Below, in pieces: positions 17,765 through 25,969 of a DNA stretch of 64,000 nucleotides. Each line of letters begins with the position of its first letter. Within the stretch, counting starts at the first letter, position 1. The DNA is from Phenylobacterium sp. (GTDB lineage: Bacteria > Pseudomonadota > Alphaproteobacteria > Caulobacterales > Caulobacteraceae). The stretch spans positions 1 through 64,000 of the forward strand of contig NZ_JAUSCJ010000022.1 of NCBI RefSeq assembly GCF_030651185.1. Direction: 5' to 3'. The translations under genes were made by a program, and so were the position numbers. The notes beneath the pieces are model-generated. The model searched no databases and was not told where the DNA came from. It saw only the letters and a list, made by a program, of their open reading frames with translations.

Positions 17765-17780
17765 ATATGACGCCGCATAT
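17765..17780. promoter_or_regulatory. Inverted repeat in the cupin/LysR divergent control region
   Basis: ATATG-ACGCCG-CATAT is a perfect dyad with 5-bp arms, centred 35 bp before the lysR start in the 137-bp region between the divergent genes. Its place and size fit a LysR-type operator that would serve both directions; binding is inferred. Confidence 0.45.
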
Positions 17781-17807
17781 TCTGCGGGGTCGTGCTAGGT
17801 TCAACCG

Positions 17808-18698
17808 ATGTCCACGCCCGACTTCAACCTGTTGGTGACCCTCGACGTCCTGTTGGCCGAGGGCAGCGTGGCCCGGGCGGCCAGGCGGCTGCGGCTGAGC
17901 CCTTCCGCGATGAGCCGCGCGCTCTCCCGTCTGCGTGAGACGACCGGCGATCCCCTGCTCGTCCGGGCGGGGCGCGGTCTGGTCCCAACCCCCCGGGCCC
18001 TGGCTCTGCGCGAGGACGTGCGCCGGCTGGTGCAGGATGTCCAAGCCGTGCTGCGTCCCGACGAGAGGCTTGATCTGGCCCACCTGGCGCGCACCTTCAC
18101 CCTGCGGACCAGCGATGGCTTCGTTGAAAGCTTCGGCGGCGCGCTGCTCGCCGCGATCGCCGAGGACGCTCCGGGCGTGCGGCTCCACTTCGTGCAGAAG
18201 CCCGACAAGGATAGCGCGCCGCTACGTGACGGCCGCGTCGATCTGGAGACCGGGGTCATCGAGGCCTCGCTCGGACCGGAGGTGCGCAGCCAGGCCCTGT
18301 TCGGCGATCAACTGCTGGGGGTCGTGCGCGCTGGCCACGCCTTCAGCCGCGGCGAGGTCACAGCGCGCCGCTATGGGGAGGCGCGACACATCATCGTCTC
18401 GCGGACCGGCCTGGAGGGTGACGCCGTCGACCTGCCCTTTCTCCCCGCCGGCTTGACCCGGAAGGTCGCCACCATCGTCAGCGGCTTCTCTGCCGCCTTG
18501 GCCCTGGCGCGGGCGTCCGACCTCATCGCCACGGTTCCCGAGCGGCATACCGAAGACCTGCGCGCCGGGTTGTTCAGCTTCCCCCTACCGCTGGCGTCAC
18601 CGGTTTTCACCGTCTCGATGCTCTGGCACCCCCGCATGGACGCCGACCCGGCGCACCGGTGGCTTCGTGGAAAACTTCGCGGGGTCTGCGCGGGCTAG
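17808..18698 (+). CDS. LysR-family transcriptional regulator
   Basis: The 296-residue protein has an N-terminal winged helix-turn-helix (GSVARAARRLRLSPSAMSRALSRLRE, given here as the block near residues 20-45) and a periplasmic-binding-protein-like co-inducer domain from about residue 95. It is transcribed divergently from the cupin-MFS operon with a dyad between them, the classic LysR arrangement, so it probably controls that operon and itself. The effector is unknown. Confidence 0.92.
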   Translation: MSTPDFNLLVTLDVLLAEGSVARAARRLRLSPSAMSRALSRLRETTGDPLLVRAGRGLVPTPRALALREDVRRLVQDVQAVLRPDERLDLAHLARTFTLRTSDGFVESFGGALLAAIAEDAPGVRLHFVQKPDKDSAPLRDGRVDLETGVIEASLGPEVRSQALFGDQLLGVVRAGHAFSRGEVTARRYGEARHIIVSRTGLEGDAVDLPFLPAGLTRKVATIVSGFSAALALARASDLIATVPERHTEDLRAGLFSFPLPLASPVFTVSMLWHPRMDADPAHRWLRGKLRGVCAG

Positions 18699-18716
18699 AG
18701 TCGCAGCCGGCGCCAA

Positions 18717-19061
18717 TCAGCCTTCCGTGGCGCCGGCTTCGCTGGCGATGGCGGCGAGCGGCGCGCAGATCTCCGCCCGGCTCGCGCAGCAATCCTCCAT
18801 CAGGAAGGCCAGCAGGTCGCGCATCGCGTCGTAGCCGGCGCTGTAGATGATCGATCGGCCTTCACGCCGCGAGGCCACCAGCCCCGCCGCCGCCAGGATG
18901 TTCAGGTTGGTGGACAGCGTGTTGGCCAGGATGCCGGTGGCGCGCGCCACATCGCCCGCCGCCATGCCTTCTGGCCCGGCCTGAACCAGCAGCCGGAAGA
19001 TTTCGAGGCGGCTCGCATGGGCCAGGGCGCTGAGCGCCCCGACGGCGTTCTGGGTTTCCAT
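18717..19061 (-). CDS. arsR: ArsR-family metalloregulator with C-terminal cysteine site
   Basis: A 114-residue winged-helix repressor. The recognition region is about residues 35-65. The ELCVC motif of plasmid ArsR is missing from this helix; instead three cysteines occur near the C-terminus, Cys91-Cys92 and Cys99. This resembles the As(III) site of the Acidithiobacillus ferrooxidans ArsR (a vicinal pair plus a third Cys). It lies 48 bp downstream of arsI on the same strand and has its own operator-like sequence directly upstream of its ATG. It probably represses arsI and itself until trivalent arsenic or antimony binds. Confidence 0.88.
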   Translation of the reverse strand: METQNAVGALSALAHASRLEIFRLLVQAGPEGMAAGDVARATGILANTLSTNLNILAAAGLVASRREGRSIIYSAGYDAMRDLLAFLMEDCCASRAEICAPLAAIASEAGATEG

Positions 19062-19062
19062 A

Positions 19063-19088
19063 GTTCTCGGATGTCAGAAATATAGAAC
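19063..19088. promoter_or_regulatory. ArsR operator-like sequence before arsR
   Basis: GTTCT (19063-19067) and AGAAC (19084-19088) form a dyad, and AGAAATATAGAA (19076-19087) is identical to a 12-bp block inside the large palindrome before arsI. The element touches the arsR start codon, so bound repressor would block transcription initiation or early elongation. Confidence 0.6.
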
Positions 19089-19109
19089 GCCGCCAAGCGT
19101 CAGTTTGCG

Positions 19110-19556
19110 TCAGCAGCAGGCGCTCGCCGGTGCGACCGCCAGTTGGGCCTGGCTGGCTTCCAGCGCGATCTGCGCCGGGTCCTCGCCATAGGTCGTCGCC
19201 TCGCCGAAGGTGTGGAAGGTTTCCCAGCGCACCCCGGCCGGGTCGCTCACCCAGCTCTTGTCGGACTTGGCGTAGCAGCAGGTGGCGCCCTTCTGGTCGA
19301 AGGTCTGCGCCCCGGCGGCCTTCAGGCGGCCGGCCAGTTCACCGAGTTCGGCTTGGCTGTCGACCTGGATGCCGAGGTGATCGAGCCCGGCCACGCGGTT
19401 CTGCACCGAGATGGCGAAGTTCACCCGCGGGTCATCCAGCATCCACTTGGCGTAGTCGTCCTTCACCACCGACGGCGAGGCGCCGAACAGCGATTCGTAG
19501 AACTGGATGGACTGGGCGAGGTCGGGCACGCTCACATGCATATGCAGACGCTTCAT
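19110..19556 (-). CDS. arsI: ArsI/CadI-family dioxygenase (C-As lyase)
   Basis: A 148-residue vicinal-oxygen-chelate protein. The metal ligands of ArsI are recognisable: His5 or His7 at the start, His60 in GLDHLG and Glu112 in RWETF. The vicinal pair Cys93-Cys94 in ATCCYAKSDK corresponds to the arsenic-binding cysteines of ArsI. ArsI cleaves the carbon-arsenic bond of trivalent methyl- or aryl-arsenicals. A further CC ends the protein. GGAGAAC precedes the ATG, and a 36-bp palindrome lies just upstream. With arsR it forms a minimal organoarsenical-response module; no arsB/acr3 or arsM is in the window. Confidence 0.88.
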   Translation of the reverse strand: MKRLHMHVSVPDLAQSIQFYESLFGASPSVVKDDYAKWMLDDPRVNFAISVQNRVAGLDHLGIQVDSQAELGELAGRLKAAGAQTFDQKGATCCYAKSDKSWVSDPAGVRWETFHTFGEATTYGEDPAQIALEASQAQLAVAPASACC

Positions 19557-19577
19557 GGGTGTTCTCCTTCAGATCAA

Positions 19578-19613
19578 TGACGATTCTATAATTCTAGAAA
19601 TATAGAATCGTCA
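19578..19613. promoter_or_regulatory. 36-bp palindromic ArsR operator before arsI
   Basis: TGACGATTCTATA (19578-19590) and TATAGAATCGTCA (19601-19613) are perfect 13-bp arms around the inner palindrome TTCTAGAA, all on one axis; only one symmetric base pair (A/A at 19591 and 19600) breaks the symmetry. The site ends 22 bp before the arsI start. Its AT-rich ATTCTA/TAGAAT halves stand out sharply from the G+C-rich surroundings. Confidence 0.75.
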
Positions 19614-19655
19614 AGAGCCAAGCAGGAGTCCGGACGCGCCGCCCGCCTTGAGCTT

Positions 19656-20333
19656 CTAGCTGTCGAACCCGACGAACACCGTGGCTTCCTCCACCGCCTT
19701 GCGCTCCGACACCACCGCATTGGCCGGGAAGCTGTCGTCGGGCCAGCCGAGCGCGATGCTCTTCATGATCACCTGATCGTCGGCGATCCCGGCATGCTCG
19801 CGCACCACCGGCGACTGCATGATGCCCTGGCTGTTGATCACCGCGCCCAGACCGCGCGACCAGGCGGCGTTGACCAGGGCGGTGGTCACCGCGCCGCAGT
19901 CGAAGGGGGTGTCGTCGCTGCCGTCCAGCACCTTGTCATAGGTGACGATCACGCAGACCGGCGCGTCGAACTGGCGGAAGCCGCGCAGCACCCAGTCCTG
20001 GCGCATCTCCTTGTCATCGCGCGCGATCCCCATGGCGGCGAACAGCTGCTTGGCGACCCCCACCTGCCGGTCGCGATGCTGGCCGGCGAAGGCCTGGCCC
20101 TGGCGGAATTCCCGCGACTGCGGAACGCCCGCCACCATCCGCTCGGTATTGCCGGCGCGGATCTTGTCCAGCGGCTCCCCGGTGATGACGTAGAAATTCC
20201 ACGGCTGGGTGTTCATCGACGACGGGGCCCGCATGGCCAGGCCGATGATCTCCTCGATCAGCGCCCGCGGCACGGGATCGGGCTTGTAGCCGCGGATGCT
20301 GCGGCGACCGAGGATGACGTCGTCAAACTTCAT
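19656..20333 (-). CDS. Nitroreductase-family flavoprotein
   Basis: The 225-residue protein has the FMN-binding start RRSIRGYKPDPVP, the RAPSSMNTQPW motif and a C-terminal GWPDDSFPAN stretch typical of NfsB/BluB-like NAD(P)H-dependent reductases. AGGAACC precedes the ATG. It lies upstream of arsI on the same strand, separated by 99 bp containing the ArsR palindrome, so it is probably independently transcribed. Substrate unknown; nitroaromatics or quinones are usual for the family. Confidence 0.88.
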   Translation of the reverse strand: MKFDDVILGRRSIRGYKPDPVPRALIEEIIGLAMRAPSSMNTQPWNFYVITGEPLDKIRAGNTERMVAGVPQSREFRQGQAFAGQHRDRQVGVAKQLFAAMGIARDDKEMRQDWVLRGFRQFDAPVCVIVTYDKVLDGSDDTPFDCGAVTTALVNAAWSRGLGAVINSQGIMQSPVVREHAGIADDQVIMKSIALGWPDDSFPANAVVSERKAVEEATVFVGFDS

Positions 20334-20456
20334 GGAAGGTTCCTGAGAGCGTTGGTGCGATCACCCTGCTTCTGCTGAGCAGGCGCGGGCAGGATGATGT
20401 CAGTCCGGAATTTTAGCTAGTCCGTTCGCCGCATCGAGGACCCATATCCCGGCCGC

Positions 20457-21707
20457 CTAGACGACCTTCGCCCCGTCCTCTTCCGGCAACTCGATCTGCC
20501 CTTCCCACTTCGCCACCACGGCGGCGGCGACGGAGTTGCCGACCACGTTGGTGGCCGAGCGGCCCATGTCCAGCAGGTGGTCGACGGCCAGGATCAGGAT
20601 CAGGCCGGCCTCGGGCAGGTTGAAGTAGGAGAGCGTCGCGGCGATCACCACAAGGGAGGCGCGCGGCACCCCGGCCATGCCCTTGGAGGTCACCATCAGC
20701 AGGGCCAGCATGGTGATCTGCTGACCGATGGTCAGGTCGATACCGTAGGCCTGGGCGATGAACAGCACCGCGAAGGTGCAGTACATCATCGAGCCGTCGA
20801 GGTTGAAGGAGTAGCCCAGCGGCAGGACGAAGCTCGCCACCTTGCGCGACACGCCCCACTTCTGCAGCTCCTCCAGGGTGCGCGGATAGGCAGCCTCCGA
20901 GGACGCGGTGGAGAAGGCCAGCAGGGCCGGCTGGCGGATGGCCGAGACCAGCTTCATCCCGCGCCCGCCGACGATCAGGATCAGCACCCCCACCAGCAGG
21001 GCCCAGAGGATGCCCAGCGACAGGTAGAAGCCGCCGACGAAGGCCGCGTAGGTGCCCAGGATCTCCAGACCCTGGACGGCGATGGTCGAGGCCAGGGCGG
21101 CGAAGATGGCCAGCGGCGCGGTCTTCATCACATAGCCGGTGACCTTCAGCATGATGGAGGCGATCTGCTCCACCAGGGCCAGGACCGCCGGCGCCTTGTC
21201 GTCGATGGACGCCACGGCGGTGCCGACGAAGACCGAGAAGATGACGATCTGCAGGATCTCGTTGTTGGCCATGGCCTCGACGATCGACTTGGGCACCAGG
21301 TGGGTGATGAACTCGCGCAGGGTGAACTTCGAGACGTCCACCGTGGCGCCGGCCACCGCGTCCGGATTGGGCAGGGCCAGGCCCGCGCCGGGATGCAGCA
21401 GGTGGGACATGATCAGGCCGATGGTCAGGGACACGATGGAGGCGGTGATGAACCAGCCCAGCGCCTTGGCCCCGACCCGGCCGACCGTGGCGGCGTCCTC
21501 CATGTGGGCGATGCCGGCCACTAGGGTGGCGAACACCAGCGGCGCGATGATCATCTTGATCAGCCGCAGGAAGACGTCGGTGATGATGGAGAGGTTGGAG
21601 GCCACCGTCCTGGCGTCCTCGGGACTGGCGTACTGGTTCACGCCCCAGCCGACGGCGACCCCAAGCACCATGGCGCCGACGATGAAGGCGGTGAACAGGC
21701 GATTCAT
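20457..21707 (-). CDS. Dicarboxylate/amino-acid:cation symporter (DAACS family)
   Basis: A 416-residue inner-membrane carrier of the GltP/DctA fold. Visible family motifs are the serine-rich re-entrant loop AFSTASSEAAYPRTLEEL, the SFNLDGSMMYCTFAVLFIAQ helix and the second hairpin SKGMAGVPRASLVV followed by VDHLLDMGRSATNVVGNS, where the conserved Asp and Asn bind cation and substrate. The substrate is glutamate/aspartate or a C4-dicarboxylate; I cannot distinguish them. It is transcribed alone, divergently from amn. Confidence 0.93.
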   Translation of the reverse strand: MNRLFTAFIVGAMVLGVAVGWGVNQYASPEDARTVASNLSIITDVFLRLIKMIIAPLVFATLVAGIAHMEDAATVGRVGAKALGWFITASIVSLTIGLIMSHLLHPGAGLALPNPDAVAGATVDVSKFTLREFITHLVPKSIVEAMANNEILQIVIFSVFVGTAVASIDDKAPAVLALVEQIASIMLKVTGYVMKTAPLAIFAALASTIAVQGLEILGTYAAFVGGFYLSLGILWALLVGVLILIVGGRGMKLVSAIRQPALLAFSTASSEAAYPRTLEELQKWGVSRKVASFVLPLGYSFNLDGSMMYCTFAVLFIAQAYGIDLTIGQQITMLALLMVTSKGMAGVPRASLVVIAATLSYFNLPEAGLILILAVDHLLDMGRSATNVVGNSVAAAVVAKWEGQIELPEEDGAKVV

Positions 21708-21819
21708 GGCAAATCCTTAGCAGCGACCCTGACAGTCTTTGTCGCCGGGATGGGCGCCCGCGTCCATCCCGGCGCTCACCCTGTCTCGAAACGGTGGCCG
21801 TGTTGCGCTAAAGTGCGCC

Positions 21820-23274
21820 ATGACCCCAGAGACCCAGGCGGCGGAGATCGTCGCCCACCTGAACGCCGAGTACCAAAAAACCGTCAGCGCGCTGCGCGAG
21901 GCCCTGAAAACCTTCCTGGCCGGGGGGGCTCCGCCGGATCCGGCGGTGCGCGCCGGCGGCGCCTTCGTCTATCCCGAGCTGCGCCTGACCTGGCCGCGGG
22001 GCGAGGTCTATCCGCGCCTCAGCCGCGCCTATGCCCGGCTGTCGGCGCCCGGCGACTATGCGGTGACGGTGACGCGGCCCGACCTGTTCGGCGACTATCT
22101 GCGCGAGCAGATCACCCTGCTGCTGGCCGACTTCAAGGTCGAGATCAGCGTGGGCCGCTCCACCCAGGAGATGCCCTTCCCCTATGTGCTGGACGGGGCC
22201 GTGGACATCGCCATGGCCGATGTCGGCTCGGCCGATATCGCCCGACACTTCCCGACCACCGAACTCTCCCAGATCGGTGACGAGATCGCCGACGGCTTCT
22301 GGAGCCCGGCCCTGGAGGACGCCCGACCGCTCGCCCTGTTCGACGGCCTGCGCACCGACTTCTCCCTGGCCCGCCTGACCCACTACACCGGGGCGCCGGC
22401 CGAGCACGTCCAGCAGTACATCCTGTTCACCAACTACCATCGCTATGTCGACGAGTTCGTCCGCTGGGGCTGCGAGCAGCTGAAGGTCCCCGGCAGCCCC
22501 TATACCCAGCTCTCGGCCTCGGGCCGGATCGTCGTCACGGCCGACAGCGAGAACCCAGAGCAGCAGATCGCCGAGGGCTCCTGGCGTCGGCACCAGATGC
22601 CGGCCTACCACCTGATGGCCGAAGGCCGGGCCGGGATCACCCTGGTGAACATCGGGGTGGGGCCCTCCAACGCCAAGACCATCACCGACCACCTGGCGGT
22701 CCTGAGGCCCCAGGCCTGGCTGATGATCGGCCACTGCGGCGGCCTGCGCGGCAGCCAGACCATCGGCGACTACGTCCTGGCCCACGCCTATCTGCGCGAC
22801 GATCACGTGCTGGACGACGTCCTGCCGCCGGCCATCCCGATCCCGCCCATCGCCGAGGTGCAGGTGGCGCTGGGCAAGGCCGCCGAGCTGGTCACCGGGG
22901 AGACCGGCGAGGCGCTGAAGACGCGGCTGCGCACCGGGACCGTGGTCACCACCGACGACCGCAACTGGGAGCTCCGCTACTCGGTCAGCGCCCTGCGGTT
23001 CAACCAGTCCCGGGCTGTGGCGATCGACATGGAGAGCGCCACCATCGCCGCCCAGGGCTACCGGTTCCGGGTGCCCTACGGCACCCTGCTGTGCGTCTCC
23101 GACAAGCCGCTGCACGGGGAGATCAAGCTGCCCGGCCAGGCGAACGCCTTCTATGAGCGGGCCATCGGCCAGCACCTGCAGATCGGCATCGCCTCCATCG
23201 CGCTATTGCGCGAAGAGGGAGCAAGATTGCACTCCCGAAAGCTGCGCAGCTTCGATGAGCCGCCGTTCCGCTGA
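21820..23274 (+). CDS. amn: AMP nucleosidase
   Basis: The 484-residue enzyme hydrolyses AMP to adenine and ribose 5-phosphate in purine salvage. An N-terminal AMN-specific domain (about 1-170, with YPELRLTWPRGEVYPRLSRAY split across its core) precedes a nucleoside-phosphorylase-like catalytic domain, seen in VNIGVGPSNAKT, LMIGHCGGLRG and AIDMESATIAAQGYRFRVP. The length equals that of the E. coli protein. The ATG at 21820 gives the usual N-terminus; the frame is open upstream without family sequence. Confidence 0.95.
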   Translation: MTPETQAAEIVAHLNAEYQKTVSALREALKTFLAGGAPPDPAVRAGGAFVYPELRLTWPRGEVYPRLSRAYARLSAPGDYAVTVTRPDLFGDYLREQITLLLADFKVEISVGRSTQEMPFPYVLDGAVDIAMADVGSADIARHFPTTELSQIGDEIADGFWSPALEDARPLALFDGLRTDFSLARLTHYTGAPAEHVQQYILFTNYHRYVDEFVRWGCEQLKVPGSPYTQLSASGRIVVTADSENPEQQIAEGSWRRHQMPAYHLMAEGRAGITLVNIGVGPSNAKTITDHLAVLRPQAWLMIGHCGGLRGSQTIGDYVLAHAYLRDDHVLDDVLPPAIPIPPIAEVQVALGKAAELVTGETGEALKTRLRTGTVVTTDDRNWELRYSVSALRFNQSRAVAIDMESATIAAQGYRFRVPYGTLLCVSDKPLHGEIKLPGQANAFYERAIGQHLQIGIASIALLREEGARLHSRKLRSFDEPPFR

Positions 23275-23392
23275 ACATGTCGGTTGTCGCGGATGGAGGA
23301 AAACGGGTTCATTGGCGGTTGGCCGCGAAGCCTTGTCTGGTAAGGAAATCGCGCCCGCCATCTGACCAACATGTGCCCGTATCAGACCGACG

Positions 23393-23569
23393 ATGACCGA
23401 CGAACCCCCCGTTCCGAAGCGGCCCAAGAAGCCCGACCCGATGGAGTGCTGCCGGCGCGGCTGCTACCCCTGCATCTTCGACTACTACGACACGGCGATG
23501 GCGCGCTGGGAGACCCGGGTGCGGGCCCTGGGGCTCGATCCGGAGGCGATCGTGGCCGATGAGACTTGA
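23393..23569 (+). CDS. Small oxidoreductase-like-domain protein (58 residues)
   Basis: The 58-residue product has a Pro/Lys-rich start (PPVPKRPKKPDP) and the cysteine motif MECCRRGCYPCIFDYYDTAM followed by a helix. The CC-x3-C-x2-C pattern with C.P.C..DYY is that of the oxidoreductase-like N-terminal family found in short bacterial proteins and eukaryotic homologues; it may bind a metal or cluster. It lies between amn and a phosphatase gene, both on the same strand. Its biochemical role is unknown. Confidence 0.75.
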   Translation: MTDEPPVPKRPKKPDPMECCRRGCYPCIFDYYDTAMARWETRVRALGLDPEAIVADET

Positions 23570-23621
23570 TCGGCTGCGGTCAAGATTGCCTTCCGCGGGG
23601 TCGCGGCGTTAGACGCTTCCC

Positions 23622-24398
23622 ATGACCCGGCACATCGACTTCGAAGGCATCGAGAATTTCCGCGACCTCGGCGGCTACGACACCGCCTGCGGGCGCGGCA
23701 TGAAGGCCGGCGTCGTCTACCGCTCGGCCAATCACGGCCAGGCCACCGACGCCGACTTGGCGAAGATGGCCGACCTCGGGATCACTACCATCGTCGACCT
23801 GCGCCGCCGCCGCGAGCGCGACCGGGAGCCGTCGCGGCGTTGGCCGGGCTTTGCGGGCCAGGTGATCGAGAACGATATCGAGGGGGTCGAGGTCGACTGG
23901 GCCGAGGGCATCGCCGCCGCCGAACGGGTCGACGCCGAATGGTTCCGCCAGGACAGTCTCGGGTTCTACCGCGAGGCCCCGCACCAGCCCCGCCACGTCG
24001 ACCTGTTCCGCCGCTACTTCCAGGCCCTGGCCGAGGCCGAGGGCGCCCTGGTGGTCCACTGCGCGGCAGGCAAGGACCGCACCGGCCTGATCTGCGCTCT
24101 CACCCACCACATCGCCGGGGTCCATCGCGACGACACCCTGACCGACTACCTGATGACCAACAACGAGGCGCGGATGGCCGCGCGCATGGACTTCCTGCGC
24201 ACCTACATCCTCGACCTGACCGGCAAGCTGGTGGACGACGAGGGGTTGCGCCAGGCCGCCAGCGTCCATCCCGACTATCTCGACCACGGCCTGTCGGTGA
24301 TCTCCCAAAGCCACGGCCACATCGACAACTACCTGGCCGACGTCCTGGGCGTGGACAGCGCCCTGCGCGGCAAGATCGAGGCGCGCATCCTGAGGTGA
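23622..24398 (+). CDS. Tyrosine/dual-specificity phosphatase (Y_phosphatase3 type)
   Basis: The 258-residue protein has the P-loop HCAAGKDRTG with nucleophile Cys147 and Arg in the HCxxGKxR form, the N-terminal NFRDLGG motif and TIVDLRRRRERDREP. This is the bacterial tyrosine-protein phosphatase family related to the phosphoinositide phosphatases of Mycobacterium and Listeria. The substrate may be phosphotyrosine or a phosphoinositide. It starts about 50 bp after the small cysteine-rich gene and precedes an aminotransferase gene. Confidence 0.9.
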   Translation: MTRHIDFEGIENFRDLGGYDTACGRGMKAGVVYRSANHGQATDADLAKMADLGITTIVDLRRRRERDREPSRRWPGFAGQVIENDIEGVEVDWAEGIAAAERVDAEWFRQDSLGFYREAPHQPRHVDLFRRYFQALAEAEGALVVHCAAGKDRTGLICALTHHIAGVHRDDTLTDYLMTNNEARMAARMDFLRTYILDLTGKLVDDEGLRQAASVHPDYLDHGLSVISQSHGHIDNYLADVLGVDSALRGKIEARILR

Positions 24399-24488
24399 CC
24401 CAAACCCCGGGATGAGCGGATCGGGTGGCATTGCGCTGAAGGCCCTCGCGGCCTAATCGTCCCGCGCCATCTTGTTCGGGGACACCTC

Positions 24489-25658
24489 ATGCAGAGCTTC
24501 CAGCCGCCGCGCCGCATCCTGATGGGCCCTGGGCCCTCCGACGTCAGCCCGCGCGTGCTGGCGGCGCTCGCGCGGCCCACCATCGGGCACCTGGACCCCG
24601 AGTTCCAGAACCTGATGGAGGAGATCAAGGCGGGGCTGTCGCGGCTGTTCAATGCGCCGGGCTATGCCTGCGTGCCCCTGCCGGCGCCGGGCACCGCCGG
24701 GATGGAGGCGGCCATCATGAACCTGCTGGAGCCCGGCGACCGGGCGGTGATCGCGATCAACGGGGCGTTTGGCGGCCGGATGGCCGACATGGCCGACCGG
24801 GCCGGCGCCGAGGTGATCAAGGTCGAGTTCGAATGGGGCCAGCCCGTCGATCCCGCCAAGGTCGAGGCCGCCATGGCCGGGGCGCCCGTGAAGGTCCTGG
24901 CCTTCGTCCACGCGGAGACCTCGACGGGCGCCAAGAGCGACGCCGCCGCCCTCTGCGCCATCGCCCGCAAGCACGGCGCCCTGTCGGTGGTGGACTGCGT
25001 CACCTCGCTGGGCGGCATCGTCGTGGACGCCGCGGCGTGGGACGCCGACGTGATCTATTCCGGCACCCAGAAGTGCCTCTCGGCGCCGCCGGGCCTGTCG
25101 CCCATCTGCCTCTCGCCACGCGCCCAGACGGCCATTTCCGGCCGCAAGACCAAGGTCCGCAACTGGCTCTTGGATTTCAACCTGCTGATGGCCTACTGGG
25201 GCGGCGAGGGCGGTCGGACCTATCACCACACGGCGCCGATCAATGCGCTGTATGGCCTGCACGAGAGCCTTGTGGCCCTGTTCGAGGAAGGCCAGCAGGC
25301 GGTCCTCGTCCGCCACGCCCGCAGCCATGAGGCGCTCGCCGCCGGGATCGAGGCCGCGGGCCTGAAATTCCTGGTGGACCCGGCCCACCGCCTGCCGCAG
25401 CTCAACGCGGTGATCGTGCCCGACGGCGTCGATGAGGCCGCCGTGCGGGCCTATGTGCTGGCCAGGTGGGACCTGGAGATCGGGGCCGGGCTCGGCCCCC
25501 TGAAGGGCAAGATCTGGCGCATCGGCCTGATGGGCGCCTCGGCCACCGCCTGGCATGTGCGGCTGTGCCTGACGGCGCTGTGCGAGGCGCTGAACGCCCA
25601 GGGGTTCAAGGCTGACGCGGCCGCGGCGGTGGGCGCTGCAGACGGGAAGCTGGGTTAG
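24489..25658 (+). CDS. Serine/alanine-glyoxylate aminotransferase-type class V aminotransferase
   Basis: A 389-residue PLP enzyme. The cofactor lysine is Lys195 in YSGTQKCLSAPPGL; MGPGPSDVSPRVL at the start and FVHAETSTGA in the middle are typical of the alanine-glyoxylate/serine-glyoxylate aminotransferases. These enzymes transaminate glyoxylate with alanine or serine in glyoxylate detoxification or the serine cycle. The start follows CGGGGACA. There are no neighbouring serine-cycle genes to fix the amino donor. Confidence 0.9.
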   Translation: MQSFQPPRRILMGPGPSDVSPRVLAALARPTIGHLDPEFQNLMEEIKAGLSRLFNAPGYACVPLPAPGTAGMEAAIMNLLEPGDRAVIAINGAFGGRMADMADRAGAEVIKVEFEWGQPVDPAKVEAAMAGAPVKVLAFVHAETSTGAKSDAAALCAIARKHGALSVVDCVTSLGGIVVDAAAWDADVIYSGTQKCLSAPPGLSPICLSPRAQTAISGRKTKVRNWLLDFNLLMAYWGGEGGRTYHHTAPINALYGLHESLVALFEEGQQAVLVRHARSHEALAAGIEAAGLKFLVDPAHRLPQLNAVIVPDGVDEAAVRAYVLARWDLEIGAGLGPLKGKIWRIGLMGASATAWHVRLCLTALCEALNAQGFKADAAAAVGAADGKLG

Positions 25659-25675
25659 GTTCAAGCCGCTCATCG

Positions 25676-25719
25676 GCCCCCTCACCCTGCCCTTTCCCCC
25701 CGCAAAAAGGGGGAGCATC
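25676..25719 (-). repeat. Intergenic palindromic repeat, left of the autotransporter gene
   Basis: Read on the minus strand this is GATGCTCCCCC, TTTTTGC, GGGGGGAAAGGGCAGGGTGAGGGG. The CCCCC/GGGGG stem with A-rich loop could also terminate the aminotransferase transcript. It shares AGGGyAGGGTGAGGGG with the copy at 28287-28329 in the opposite orientation. The rest of the 311-bp gap (25659-25969) shows no gene; it should hold the promoter of the autotransporter gene. Confidence 0.6.
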
Positions 25720-25969
25720 CAGCGGTCACGACCGTCGGCCAGTCCATGGGCGATGGCCCCGCCCCAGGGGGCGCCTCCCGGGCGGTCGTCCTGCCCCAGC
25801 GCGCGGTCACGGAGGCATGGAACCAGCGCCGTCGTGGGGCGCTTAGACCCCGCCACGCTTGCGCCTTTCGGTGCGCGGCGAGGCGCCGGCGGTGCAGTCC
25901 AGGCAGCCCGCGCGACCCAGGGGCAAGACCTCATGGAAGACTACACTACGGACCCTGGAGGGGGCCGCC

